A stretch of DNA of 64,000 nucleotides from Aedes albopictus (lineage: Eukaryota; Arthropoda; Insecta; Diptera; Culicidae): NCBI RefSeq assembly GCF_035046485.1, contig NC_085138.1, positions 334,286,421 to 334,350,420 of the forward strand, written 5' to 3'. Below the pieces are notes generated by a model. It saw nothing but the letters and a program-made list of their open reading frames with translations, was not told where the DNA came from and made no database searches. The position numbers and the translations under genes were made by a program. Below are positions 43,518 to 53,430 of the stretch, in pieces (the stretch's first letter is position 1; every line of letters begins with the position of its first letter).

Positions 43518-44291
43518 TTGATTCCTTACCGATCGCTTGTAGTAGCCGGTAGTGTTTACCGCGTCTCCATCGCAGACAATCGTTTCCGTAGCCGGTGGAG
43601 TTTTTTTCTCCACAGAAGTGGTTTTTTATATCCCGCGTTTTCCCCCACCGAGGACGAAAGTGTTTGTCTTAGGCGAATCGCGATCGTCGTGAAGGAAGTC
43701 GACACATTTTTGTGTACGATTCCACCATCAATTATTAACCCACGCCACCGTTCGTGGGCCCGACAACATCGAAAGCGGCAGCGAGTACGGAGGGTGCGAC
43801 GAACAACAGCAACAGACTCCCCTCTGTGTGTGCCCCCGAGTCGTCATCATCGAAAAGCTACCTACAGCCTGTGGATAAGTATTTTCGACATACGCTCTCG
43901 TTCTATTGTTACCGAACCGCCGCAGTCTATCACGTGATCAAGTGATAGTTGTCTGTCTGCTAGTCCATAGCAGTGGTTCTCAACTCACGACCTGTGGGTC
44001 AAAGTGAGAAGTTGTAAATAGTTTGTTTTTTTTTTTTTTGCTTATTTTTTTTTCGTCTCGTTTATTATTTTTATTATTATATTGACGCCCCATACAGTGT
44101 GCGTCAAAATAAAAGTTATTTTGGAAGTTGATTTGAGAAGTTGTAAATAGTTTTTTTTTTCTTTTTTTTTCTCGTCTTCCCTTTGCTTATTATTATTATC
44201 ATTTAGTTGACGTGTCATATAGTGTGCGTCAATATAAAAATTAATTTGCAATAGACAATTGTCTTTTGCTTGTGGTAGATTCTACTACCAG
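43518..44291 (+). promoter_or_regulatory. 5' UTR of the I-clade LINE with ~130-bp tandem duplication
   Basis: I-type LINEs carry an internal promoter in the 5' UTR. Here a unit starting GAGAAGTTGTAAATAGTTT at 44005 recurs at 44135, each followed by a long T tract and ending with AGTGTGCGTCAA.ATAAAA. Variable 5' tandem units are a known way for LINEs to modulate promoter strength. No specific initiator was identified. Confidence 0.6.
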
Positions 44292-45659
44292 ATGGACGAT
44301 CCGAATGGAGGCGGATCGCCTCCTAAAGATATTATTGCTCGGACGCGGTTTTACCAGCCATCTTCGCCTGGGCCTTGGGTTGTCTATTTCCGGCGCAAAT
44401 GCAAACCTTTGAATGTGCTCTCAATCTCTCGAGAGCTGACGCGTAAGTATCCCGGGACTGTTATTCACCAAGTGAAACAGTCCAAGCTGCGTGTAACCGC
44501 ACCTAGTTACAAAGCAGCAAATGAAATTGTCCAGCACGAGTTGTTCTCATGTGAATATGCCCTATACATAAATGCACGAGAAGTGGAGGTGGAGGGGAAG
44601 ATCCTCGACGAAACGCTGACCTGCGACGCCATCAAGACCGGTGTAGGCCGGTTCAATAATATGTCGATCGCTGATGTGAGTATTCTTGATTGCAAACCTC
44701 TACAAAAGGCATCCATGGAAGGTGACAAGAAAGTTTACTCACCGTCAGGGGCTTTTCGAGTGACATTCCCAGGCTCCGTCCTCCCAGAATTTGTGGTAAT
44801 TGATAATGCTTTTTACACAGTACGTCTTTTTAGGCCGAAGGTTTTTAATTGTACCAAATGCAAGCAGTTTGGTCACAGTGCTAGCTTTTGCGACAACAAG
44901 CCCCGTTGTGGCAAATGCAACCAAGCTCATCTCGACGAGTCTTGCTCACAGGAAGCTGAAAAATGTAGCTACTGTGGTAGAGAACTTCACGACTTGCAAA
45001 AATGCCCGGCCTATAAAAAGCGTATTCAAAATGAGAGTCGCTCCATAATCAAGCGCTCCAAGAAGACATACGCGGAAATGGTGAAATCATCGAATCCGCC
45101 CGCTAAAATGTCTGAGTCAGCTGTCCCAGTTGAAAATCCTTATCAGGAGTTGTCTTCCGATGATCAGGACGATGGCGAAACTGATGAGGGTGGATCTTTT
45201 TCGGAGGTACACGCATCCGGAAAAAGGAAGTCACCATCTTCTCCGGGATTGCGCCGAAAGGTTTTCTTAAAGTCTTCCCTCAAAAGTTTGACAATTACCA
45301 ATGGAGGCGGAGGGAATTTAAAAACTCCGAAGAAGCAGGTCTCTGATGGCGCAGTTCCTTGCTGTAGCAAGGACCTAGAACCTCCGCCTCCAACTGTTAA
45401 GTATACTTCAAAAAGAAATTCTCGACAAGGTGGCAAGAAAAAAGCCACAAAAGCTCCTCGCATTTCAGCAAAACCTATCAAGCCCAAACGAGGACTGTTC
45501 ACTTTTAGGGCCCTCGTGGATCGCTTATATGATGCCCTCGGACTTTCCGACTCCTTCAGAGGCATACTAGACATTTTTCTCCAAGCAGTAGAAGAGTATC
45601 TTCGGAATTTGACACAATCATGGCCCCTCCTTGCTTCGATCATATCTTTTGATGGATAA
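44292..45659 (+). CDS. LINE ORF1: gag-like nucleic-acid-binding protein with three CCHC knuckles
   Basis: 455 codons from ATG 44292. The first ~180 residues resemble an RNA-recognition-like gag fold (G-P-W-V-V-Y-F near the start). Three zinc knuckles of the form C-x2-C-x4-H-x4-C lie at about residues 187-238: C-T-K-C-K-Q-F-G-H, C-G-K-C-N-Q-A-H and C-S-Y-C-G-R-E-L-H. The second half is low-complexity, rich in Ser, Lys and Pro, with an acidic patch (D-D-Q-D-D-G-E-T-D-E). This protein would coat the LINE RNA and act as chaperone in the ribonucleoprotein. The stop codon overlaps the ORF2 start (ATGGATAA at 45652-45659), suggesting coupled translation. The upstream TTG-initiated extension in the same frame is not needed. 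Confidence 0.88.
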   Translation: MDDPNGGGSPPKDIIARTRFYQPSSPGPWVVYFRRKCKPLNVLSISRELTRKYPGTVIHQVKQSKLRVTAPSYKAANEIVQHELFSCEYALYINAREVEVEGKILDETLTCDAIKTGVGRFNNMSIADVSILDCKPLQKASMEGDKKVYSPSGAFRVTFPGSVLPEFVVIDNAFYTVRLFRPKVFNCTKCKQFGHSASFCDNKPRCGKCNQAHLDESCSQEAEKCSYCGRELHDLQKCPAYKKRIQNESRSIIKRSKKTYAEMVKSSNPPAKMSESAVPVENPYQELSSDDQDDGETDEGGSFSEVHASGKRKSPSSPGLRRKVFLKSSLKSLTITNGGGGNLKTPKKQVSDGAVPCCSKDLEPPPPTVKYTSKRNSRQGGKKKATKAPRISAKPIKPKRGLFTFRALVDRLYDALGLSDSFRGILDIFLQAVEEYLRNLTQSWPLLASIISFDG

Positions 45660-48600
45660 TTCATCAACCGAGGTTCAAGATATGATCACTGTACTACAGT
45701 GGAACTGTCATAGTTTCAAACCTAAATTAGACCTGTTTAAATTTTTGATTCACAACTCTGATTGTGATATATTTGCACTTTGTGAAACATGGCTTTCTTC
45801 TGAAGACGAACTCAACTTCCACGATTTCAACATTATTCGCCAGGACCGAGATGATCATTACGGAGGAGTACTTTTGGGGATCAAAAAAAGTTACTCATTT
45901 TATAAAATTCCAATCTCAACTCATCCTGGCGTAGAAATCGTCGCTTGCCAAATAAACGTAAAGGGTAAAGATCTTTGCGTAGCTTCCGTTTACATTCCTC
46001 CAAGAATTTCTATTAACCGCCGTCATCTTTGGAATGCGGTTTCTACACTATCACATCCAGTTTTAATTCTGGGTGATATGAACGCACATGGTACAGGGTG
46101 GGGCGAACCATATGACGATAATAGAGCGGCAATTTTCTATGATTTGTGCGACGATTTCAATTTGAACATTTTAAATACAGGTGAAGTGACACGTATTGCA
46201 TCTGACGGCAAAGAAAGTCGTCTCGACCTATCACTGGGATCAAGTTCACTATCATTCGATTGCTTGTGGAAGGTAATCGAGGATCCTCATGGTAGTGATC
46301 ACTTGCCCATTATAACCACCATAAAGCATAATAGTGAAAGGTCAGACCAACCAATTCAGGTTCCTTTTGACCTCACAAGGAATATCGATTGGCAAAAATA
46401 TGCAGAAGCGGTATCTTTTGGCATCGAATCATTCAACCCCCTCCCACCTTTGGATGAGTATCGATTCCTGTCTGAACTGATATACAAGAGTGCATTAGAA
46501 TCACAAAAACGACGAGTTCCAAGTGCAACCTTCAAAAGAAGACCAGCCACACTAGGCTGGGATGATGATTGCACCCAGTTGTATCTTAAAAAATCTGATG
46601 CTTTCAAAACTTTTCGTAGGCATGGTACTTCAGATCTTTATCAAGAGTATGCTAAGCTCGAAAAACAGCTGAAGAACCTGCTGAAAGCGAAAAAGCGTAG
46701 TTATTGGCGACACTTCATTGAGGGCCTCTCTAGAGAAACTTCAATGACAACGCTTTGGAGAGTGGCTCGCAACATGCGAAACCACTGTTCTTCTAATGAG
46801 AGTGACGAATACTCCAACCGTTGGATATTCAGCTTCGCGAAAAAGGTCTGCCCAGACTCAGTCCCAGCACAACCGATTTCTTGGGATACATCCTCAAGAG
46901 ACGGTTCTCTGGACAGACCCTTCACTATGCTGGAATTTTCGATGGCTCTTCTTTCATCAAATAACTCCGCTCCGGGACGCGATATGATCAAGTTCAATCT
47001 TCTTAAGAATCTCCCAGATATCGCGAAAAGACGATTACTAGACCTGTTCAACTCATTCATGGAGAACAACATCGTTCCGCCAGAATGGAGACAGGTCAAA
47101 GTAATAGCTATTCAAAAGCCTGGTAAACCAGCGTCTGATCATAATTCATACCGCCCAATTGCTATGTTATCATGTTTAAGGAAATTGTTAGAAAAAATGA
47201 TCTTATCGCGACTCGACCATTGGGTCGAATCGAATAACTTGCTTTCAAATACACAGTTCGGGTTTCGCAAGGGCAAAGGAACAAACGATTGTCTAGCGTT
47301 GCTTTCAACAGATATTCAACTGGCCTATGCGGAAAAGGAGCAACTGGCTTCAGTTTTCTTGGATATTAAGGGCGCCTTTGATTCAGTTTCCATAGGAATA
47401 TTGTCAGAAAAACTGCACAATAGTGGACTTCCAGGAATTATAAATAATTTCTTGTATAATTTGTTGTCAGAAAAACATATGAGCTTCAATCTCGGACAAC
47501 TGACAACTTCCAGAATTAGCTACATGGGCCTTCCCCAAGGCTCATGTTTAAGTCCCTTGCTTTATAATTTTTACGTGAAAGACATTGATAGTTGCTTGGA
47601 AGGACAATGCACGCTAAGACAACTTGCAGATGATGCTGTGGTTTCTCTAAAAGGCCCACATGCAGAAATGTTGCAAAGACCATTGCAAAATTCTCTAAAT
47701 AATCTGTCAATCTGGGCAAGAGATTTGGGGATCGAGTTTGCTCCGCAAAAAACTCAATTGGTTGTATTTTCTAGAAAGCGGAACCCAGCCCAACTGAAAC
47801 TCAATCTTTTGGGAATTGAAATCGACCAATCTTTGACTTCGAAATACCTTGGGGTCTGGTTTGATTCAAAAGGCACTTGGGGTACCCAAATCAAGTATTT
47901 GGTGCAAAAATGTCAACAAAGGATCAATTTTCTACGCACAATTACCGGAACATGGTGGGGTGCTCACCCGGAAGACCTCATAAAACTTTACAAAACGACT
48001 ATTCTCTCTGTTATTGAGTATGGCTCTTTCTGCTTCCACTCAGCAGCAAACTGCCACCTAATAAAGCTGGAACGAATTCAATATCGTTGTTTGCGTATTG
48101 CCCTTGGCTGCATGCACTCAACGCATAATGCGAGCCTAGAGGTCCTGGCAGGGGTGAAACCCCTCCAGAACCGCTTCTGGGAACTCTCGCTAAGGTTACT
48201 TATCAAGTGTGGAGTGAGCAACACACGCGTTATTGAAAACTTCGAAGAAATGCTCAGTTTGAACACTCAGTCAAAATTCATGAGAATCTATCTGTTCTAC
48301 ATGTCGTCTGACATAAGCCTACCAAGTTATAACCCTCCTCGTGTACACTTCACCAATGACAGTTCCTCTGTTAAATACGATCTGTCCATGAAACAAGCTA
48401 TTCAGGGAATACCAGATCAACTTCGGTGTATATCCATTCCTCGCATTTTTAACGAAAAGTACCAAAATGTCAATTCCTGCAAGAGATTCTTTACTGATGG
48501 GTCTCGAATAAATGGATCCACTGGCTTCGGTGTCTTCAATGAAAACTCCACCGCCTTCCGGAAACTTCAAGAACCTTGTTCTGTTTATGTTGCTGAGCTG

Positions 48601-49338
48601 GCAGCAATTGACTTCGCTTTGGGGATGATTTCCAATATGCCCGCAGACCATTTCTTCATCTTCTCGGATAGCCTTAGTTCTATTGAGGCACTCCGGTCGA
48701 TGAAACCTGTAAAGCATGCATCTTACTTTCTTACAAAAATAAGAGAGCAGATGTATGCACTGGTCGAAAGATCATACAAGATTACCTTTGTATGGGTCCC
48801 CTCACATTGCTCAATTTATGGCAATGAGAAGGCGGATTCTCTCGCAAAGGTGGGCGCTCAGGAAGGCGAGATCTATGATAGAAGAATTTCACATGATGAA
48901 TTTTTCTATTTGGTTCGTCAAAGTTCTCTTCAAAGTTGGCAACATGATTGGCGAGATGGCCAACTGGGACGGTGGTTACATTCTATTATTCCTAATGTTT
49001 CTTTGCGAGCGTGGCATTACGGTTTGGATGTAGGTCGAGACTTCATACGCGTGATGTCAAGACTTATGTCCAACCATTACTCGCTAGGCGTACATTTGCA
49101 TAGAATAAATCTTGCGCTCGACAATCTTTGTACTAAGTGCGGTTCCGGTTATGATGACATCGACCACGTAGTTTGGCAATGCCCGGATAATGACGCCTCC
49201 AGAGCGCTACTATTGGATACCCTTGAGGCCCGAGGTAGACAACCCTTTGTTCCAGTAAGAGATGTGTTGGGAACCCGCGATCTAATCTATATGCGGTCCA
49301 TTTATGAGTTTCTTCGCATGTGTTGCATAAAGGTTTAA
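45652..49338 (+). CDS. LINE ORF2: endonuclease, reverse transcriptase, RNase H
   Basis: 1228 codons from ATG 45652, which overlaps the ORF1 stop. APE-type endonuclease at about residues 10-225: Q-W-N-C-H, L-C-E-T-W, L-G-D-M-N-A-H and G-S-D-H-L-P carry the metal- and phosphate-binding residues. RT at about 440-740: V-F-L-D-I-K-G-A-F-D (first Asp), G-L-P-Q-G-S, and the catalytic box L-A-D-D-A-V-V near 654, where Leu replaces the usual Tyr or Phe. RNase H at about 940-1070 with T-D-G-S, A-E-L-A-A, S-D-S and G-N-E-K-A-D: all four acidic residues present. A C-terminal C-T-K-C...D-H-V-V-W-Q-C finger lies near 1160. No frameshift or stop. Together the domains nick the target, prime on it and remove RNA. 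Confidence 0.92.
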   Translation: MDNSSTEVQDMITVLQWNCHSFKPKLDLFKFLIHNSDCDIFALCETWLSSEDELNFHDFNIIRQDRDDHYGGVLLGIKKSYSFYKIPISTHPGVEIVACQINVKGKDLCVASVYIPPRISINRRHLWNAVSTLSHPVLILGDMNAHGTGWGEPYDDNRAAIFYDLCDDFNLNILNTGEVTRIASDGKESRLDLSLGSSSLSFDCLWKVIEDPHGSDHLPIITTIKHNSERSDQPIQVPFDLTRNIDWQKYAEAVSFGIESFNPLPPLDEYRFLSELIYKSALESQKRRVPSATFKRRPATLGWDDDCTQLYLKKSDAFKTFRRHGTSDLYQEYAKLEKQLKNLLKAKKRSYWRHFIEGLSRETSMTTLWRVARNMRNHCSSNESDEYSNRWIFSFAKKVCPDSVPAQPISWDTSSRDGSLDRPFTMLEFSMALLSSNNSAPGRDMIKFNLLKNLPDIAKRRLLDLFNSFMENNIVPPEWRQVKVIAIQKPGKPASDHNSYRPIAMLSCLRKLLEKMILSRLDHWVESNNLLSNTQFGFRKGKGTNDCLALLSTDIQLAYAEKEQLASVFLDIKGAFDSVSIGILSEKLHNSGLPGIINNFLYNLLSEKHMSFNLGQLTTSRISYMGLPQGSCLSPLLYNFYVKDIDSCLEGQCTLRQLADDAVVSLKGPHAEMLQRPLQNSLNNLSIWARDLGIEFAPQKTQLVVFSRKRNPAQLKLNLLGIEIDQSLTSKYLGVWFDSKGTWGTQIKYLVQKCQQRINFLRTITGTWWGAHPEDLIKLYKTTILSVIEYGSFCFHSAANCHLIKLERIQYRCLRIALGCMHSTHNASLEVLAGVKPLQNRFWELSLRLLIKCGVSNTRVIENFEEMLSLNTQSKFMRIYLFYMSSDISLPSYNPPRVHFTNDSSSVKYDLSMKQAIQGIPDQLRCISIPRIFNEKYQNVNSCKRFFTDGSRINGSTGFGVFNENSTAFRKLQEPCSVYVAELAAIDFALGMISNMPADHFFIFSDSLSSIEALRSMKPVKHASYFLTKIREQMYALVERSYKITFVWVPSHCSIYGNEKADSLAKVGAQEGEIYDRRISHDEFFYLVRQSSLQSWQHDWRDGQLGRWLHSIIPNVSLRAWHYGLDVGRDFIRVMSRLMSNHYSLGVHLHRINLALDNLCTKCGSGYDDIDHVVWQCPDNDASRALLLDTLEARGRQPFVPVRDVLGTRDLIYMRSIYEFLRMCCIKV

Positions 49339-49715
49339 TCTCCCTGTGTTTTTTTTTCGCTTCAGTTTTTTTTTCTCTGTGTTTTGTCCTTTTGTGTTAT
49401 GTTCCTGGCCATCCGGCAGATGAGAATCCGTGACAAGCCCATGCCAACACCAGAGGCGACGCCAAAAGCCATTATACCTCCCGGATGTGCTACTGTAAAC
49501 CCTGAAACCTTATCCTGACCATGCCTTTCCTTAAAAATTATGTGACCCGCTAACCTCGAGCAGCCACGAGTACCCTGGCCTCCTCCCAGTACTAACCTTG
49601 ACATAAGAAAGCAATAACGTTGTATGTAATAGAATACAAAAAATGAATCTCGGCTCCGTAAAGCGTTACACGCGATTGAGCCATAAATAAACGAACTAGT
49701 TAAAAAAAAAAAAAA
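49339..49715 (+). other. LINE 3' UTR and poly-A
   Basis: T-rich tracts (T9, T10) occur soon after the ORF2 stop. A GC-richer middle and AATAAA-like AAATAAACGAAC follow, before the A14 tail at 49702-49715. Nothing else is encoded. Confidence 0.75.
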
Positions 49716-49766
49716 TATTTATTGTACTTTTGGAATTTGTGAAACTCATGACACCGTTCAACACTA

Positions 49767-49980
49767 GTTCGCGTTATGGGATGAGAAAAAAATAATAATA
49801 GGGGTTTGGGACCATAGGAACTCTAATGCGTATATCAATTGAACACCCCAAGTTCTGCATTCCAACTTCGGTCTTGAACAGTGAAGTCCCGTTTCAATAT
49901 TTTTTTTCGAAAATTCTCTCACTATGACACTTTAAGGGTTCCAAAACCCTGTTTTTTTTTCTCATCTCATAATACGAAGT
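49767..49980. repeat. Inverted-repeat element
   Basis: GTTCGCGTTATGGGATGAG and GGGTTTGGGACC on the left pair with GGTTCCAAAACCC and CTCATCTCATAATACGAAG on the right. Arms of about 55 bp with mismatches; probably a MITE nested in the Transib-like element. Confidence 0.65.
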
Positions 49981-50054
49981 TTTGTTTAAATTTTGTTGAG
50001 CAATGTTATTATTTGTTTATGATATGAAGAACACCTTATGACAATATTCCCAAA

Positions 50055-50652
50055 TACACTCAAACCTCCATTTAAGTAGGATCCATTTGGGTAAAATCTA
50101 TTTAGGTCCCTCCATTTAGGTAACGTTACCTAAATAGAATTTGGTTGTGTTCAGAACAGTTGGAGTACTTAAGATTGATGACGTCATACCCGACATTAAC
50201 CTATCATTCACCTGTTTTTATTTTAGCCACCAAACCCAACATAGATCCAACAGTTGTTCGATGTTGGTCCAACAGTGGCCCTACATACGATAAAAATTGA
50301 CCCGACTTTGACCCGACATTCAACAATTTTTCAGTCTGGCGGAATTTTGCTGGTTTTTTTGTGTTCCGTGCCCAGCTAGTCATTTGCATGACAATTCTCA
50401 CCTTAGACCCTCCAAAACCCCCGAAACGCCCCTGAAGCCCCTCCTCCCCCAGAAACTCCCTTGAAAGTTCTCTGAAACTACGCATGGCCATCTTTAAATC
50501 TCCTATTCGAGTCACTCTCCCTAGTTAAACTTCTTTGCAGCCTTGTACTCCATTTAGGTAATAAGCTGAATCTATTTAGGTAATGAATCCATTTAGGTAA
50601 AAATTCTATTTAGGCAGTCCCGACTCATTACCTAAATGGAGGTTTTGGTGTA
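50055..50652. mobile_element. TA-bounded MITE with ATTTAGGTAA repeats
   Basis: TACACTCAAACCTCCATTTA at the left pairs with TAAATGGAGGTTTTGGTGTA at the right. Subterminal CCATTTAGGTAA and TCTATTTAGGTAA words recur about eight times in both orientations. The interior (50160-50520) includes a short GAAACTCC/CCCTGAAGCCCC degenerate tract. No coding. Confidence 0.75.
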
Positions 50653-50960
50653 CAGTGTCGGACAAAAGTCGGACGAAACAATAAGACCACCAAACATTTT
50701 TCATACAAAATGGCCAAGTTTGACGATGTGATACTCGGTTTCTAGTGAACAAATTTGGCTGAAATTTTGACAGTCGTTATGGAGTTACGTGAGTTTTGAT
50801 TTGTATTCAATTGATTGCGTTCTGTTCACTACATCAAAAGTTACAGATATTCAAAACGACAAAATAATAGGACCACTTTCAGATTGCCATAACCAAAGGA
50901 TATATCAGAGTATCTGATGATTGATGATTGATATACTACATAGTACTAAAACTAAGGATG
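50653..50960. other. Unassigned
   Basis: Starts CAGTGTCGGACAAAAGTCGG directly after the MITE, which resembles a Tc1-type terminus. No matching right end was found within the region. Confidence 0.35.
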
Positions 50961-51770
50961 CCATTTAAACTTGGGGACATTTTTATTGAATCGCCCACAA
51001 AGAACCATGAAAGATTTTCAAATTTTCAGAGCAGATACTAGAATAGTATATCTTTCGAATGCCGGGTGCCATTTGGGAAGACATTTTTATTTGTTAATAA
51101 CGGTTTTTGGCACACCGTGTACCCGCTATCATGTACTTCGTCTTGGTAGAGTTAATCGTCAAGCCTATCCTCGCTGTCTCTCTCTTCATAGGAGCATAAG
51201 CTTCCTCCACTGCCCTACGATCGATGCCGATGAGATCAATATCGTCCGCAAAACCGAGGAGCATTTGCGACCGAGTGATGATCGAGTCATTCCTCTGCAC
51301 GCCTGACCTCCTAATCGCTCCTCCGAGTGCAATGTTGAACAATAAATTTGAAAGAGCAACCTTCTGCTCCAATCCATCCAAGGTCACAAACGACGCGTCG
51401 TTGATACTTCGTCCGCGATCCGAATACTTGATTTTGATCCATCCAGCGTTACGCGTATCAGCCTAAATAGTTTCACCGGAAAACCATGTTCTGACATTAT
51501 CTGCCAAAGCTCATTTCTTATCACTGAATCGTACGCTGCTTTATAAGCAATGAACAGATGGTGAATCTGCAAGTTATATTCCCGAAATTTATCTAGGATC
51601 ATCCGCAGGATAAACATTTGATCCGCCGTTCATCGGCCTTCACGAGAACCAGCCTGGTATTCGCCGAAGAGGGACTCCTCAAGAGGTCGCAGTCTGTTGA
51701 TCAGGACTTGCAACAGTATCTAATACGCCGAATTGAAAAGGGTAATCCCTCTGTAATTGGCACACTCCAG

Positions 51771-52377
51771 CAGAGCGTTAATGATTAATCATAAATTTAA
51801 TCATGATTAATGATTAATGATTAAGATTAATCAAAATCATTAATCATAATCACAAAAAAATCTCATTTAATCATTAATCATTAATCTTAATCACACTGTT
51901 TTTGCAATCTAATCATTAATCAGTAATCATAATCATAAGAAAAAATATTAATCAATCATTAATCATTCATCACCAAAAATGATTCATTATATAAAATATA
52001 AGATTCAATTTAAATTGGTTCAAATGCTGTTCTAAATAATATAATTTATGATTCTTTTTTCAAAAATCTTCCGGACAGAGCTACCTTTTACCCTTGAAAC
52101 TTCAAAAACATGTTAAACAATAAATATATTTTAATCATTTTCAGTTTTTTGTGATTGATTATTCATGATTAATCATGATTTTTAATCAATGAGCCATTTT
52201 TAATCATTAGTCATAATCAATAATCACAGATAAAACCAATTTTAATCATTAATCATAATCTTTAATCATCCTAAAAATAAAATTAATCATTAATCATAAT
52301 CAATAATCACCAAAATTGGAATTTTAATCATCAATGATTAATCATGATTAAAAATTTTGTTAATCATGAACGCTCTG
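51771..52377. mobile_element. hAT-type MITE, uninterrupted copy
   Basis: Begins CAGAGCGTT and ends AACGCTCTG, flanked by the exact 8-bp duplication CACTCCAG (51763-51770, 52378-52385). 607 bp, ATTAATCATGATTAAT-rich. Inserted in the RTE ORF2, whose frame is restored on removal. It is the reference for recognising the interrupted copy at 15287-18748. Confidence 0.93.
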
Positions 52378-52575
52378 CACTCCAGTCTGTGCCCTTTCTT
52401 GTAGATTGAGCATATGAGGCCATCCAACCAACTGGTGGGCAACTCTCCATCCTCCCAAATCTTTATAATAATCTGGTGGATTGATTGATGTAGCTGCTCG
52501 CTTCCGTGCTTAAGAAGTTCGACCGGAATCTCGTCCTTCCCAGCAGCCTTGCTGTTTTTCAGCTTAGGCAAAATC

Positions 52576-52930
52576 TTGGTTGTTTTGGAGGTCTCAGGGA
52601 CCTTTCAGGCGGTCCCAGAGGAGATTTCAATATGGTACCATCAGGTGCTTTTCAGAGGCACTCCAGGGGGTTTCTGTCGGAACGCCCTTAAGGGTTTCTG
52701 AAACGCCTCTGAAACCCCTTGGAAAATCCTTCTATTAGGCTCTCTGGGAACTTCCTGGAAGTACCCTGGGCCCCTGGGCATCAATTCAAACGGCCAGGAG
52801 CAACATAACTTAAAGGCAATAAAGCGGTTGTCCTCAAGGAGCAATCCTCTCACAACTGCTGTGGTACTAAGTTATAGATGATTTTCTAAGACGTTTGCAT
52901 AAAAAATAGAAGTTATGGGCTTTATGACGA
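52576..52930. repeat. Degenerate GGTTTC/GAAACC repeat
   Basis: Units such as GGCGGTCCCAGAGG, GGGTTTCTG and GAAACGCC over about 180 bp (52576-52760), then unassigned DNA. Confidence 0.55.
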
Positions 52931-52934
52931 TGAA

Positions 52935-53430
52935 GCAGCAAAGATCGCACTGGCGATGTATGCGTTAAAAACAAAGTACGTGCTGGTAGGCGGAGCAGAG
53001 TATGAAAAGATTCGTTCAGGAAGTAATGTCACAACAGACGGGGATACCTTCGAGGCAGTAGAGGAACCCGTTTACCATGGATCCTCACTGACGCCGAACA
53101 GCAATGTGAGTCGAGGAATACAAAGATACATCATCATGCATTGCAGTGGAAGTCGTAGCTACTCTGGACTGCCGAAAAAACTGCGGTCAAAAGAGATTCA
53201 CTCTTGTACCATTGAACCATGCACAAAAATGCTTTAGGTCCTCACGGACATCAGAAATGGAACCTTCAGATTCTTGGAGTTTTCAAGCGATGAACTTTAG
53301 CGTTATTTTCAAAAAAAAAAAAAAAAGGTGTGGGTTTGGAAAGCATGAACCGTGAATTCACTGTGCTCTACGTCTACGCCGAACCCAGCATCCAGAAGGT
53401 GTCCAATGCCGGAAGGATCCGGTGGGTAGA
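52935..53430 (+). pseudogene. RTE LINE ORF2 fragment, plus strand
   Basis: Reads K-T-K-Y-V-L-V-G-G, then G-D-T-F-E-A-V-E-E-P-V-Y and L-P-K-K-L-R-S-K-E-I-H: the thumb and C-terminal region also found at 32229-33017. After an A15 tract at about 53311-53325 the frame changes, and the motif A-E-P-S-I-Q-K-V, A-G-R-I-R-W appears near 53385-53425. Truncated at both ends. Confidence 0.8.

Larger units (their letters stand above)
43518..49715 (+). mobile_element. Full-length, apparently intact I-clade LINE (MosquI-like)
   Basis: The 6.2-kb element lies between exact 11-bp duplications TATTTATTGTA (43507-43517, 49716-49726) and ends in a poly-A run of 14. It has a ~770-bp 5' UTR, two long overlapping ORFs without stops or frameshifts, and a ~360-bp 3' UTR. 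ORF order gag-like then EN-RT-RNase H is that of the I clade; Aedes aegypti carries such elements as MosquI. It sits inside the Transib-like element, so it is among the latest insertions here. A defined 5' end, intact catalytic residues and a perfect TSD suggest recent activity. Confidence 0.88.
42228..51119. mobile_element. 8.9-kb Transib-like element, CACGGTG termini, 5-bp TSD
   Basis: The left end CACGGTGTGCCAAAAACCGT and the right end are inverted copies over about 120 bp with few mismatches. Flanks are TACCC on both sides (42223-42227, 51120-51124). Excising the element restores the RTE frame K-Y-M-I-A-G-R-D-R-S-R. A 5-bp TSD and a CAC..TG heptamer terminus are hallmarks of Transib, the family related to RAG1. 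No transposase frame was found. Without the nested LINE (6.2 kb) the element would be about 2.7 kb, so it is a non-autonomous or internally deleted copy. A CACTA/Chapaev relative is the alternative, but those usually make 2-4-bp TSDs. Confidence 0.75.
41147..52575 (-). mobile_element. One RTE LINE split by multiple nested insertions
   Basis: Reading from 52575 leftward, the minus strand encodes an RTE ORF2. RT start (K-A-A-G-K-D-E-I-P) to L-E-C at 52378; hAT MITE; resumption at 51770 through A-Y-K-A-A-Y-D-S and F-A-D-D-I-D-L to K-Y-M-I-A-G at 51120. After the 8.9-kb element it continues at 42227 with R-D-R-S-R-P and V-E-E-F-V-Y, reads to 41974, is split by a hairpin retroposon plus a MITE, and continues at 41524 to the C-terminal A-L-E at 41147. 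Each junction is joined by a matching target duplication, so these pieces are one original LINE of about 2.6 kb. It has several frameshifts and stops of its own. Confidence 0.85.
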
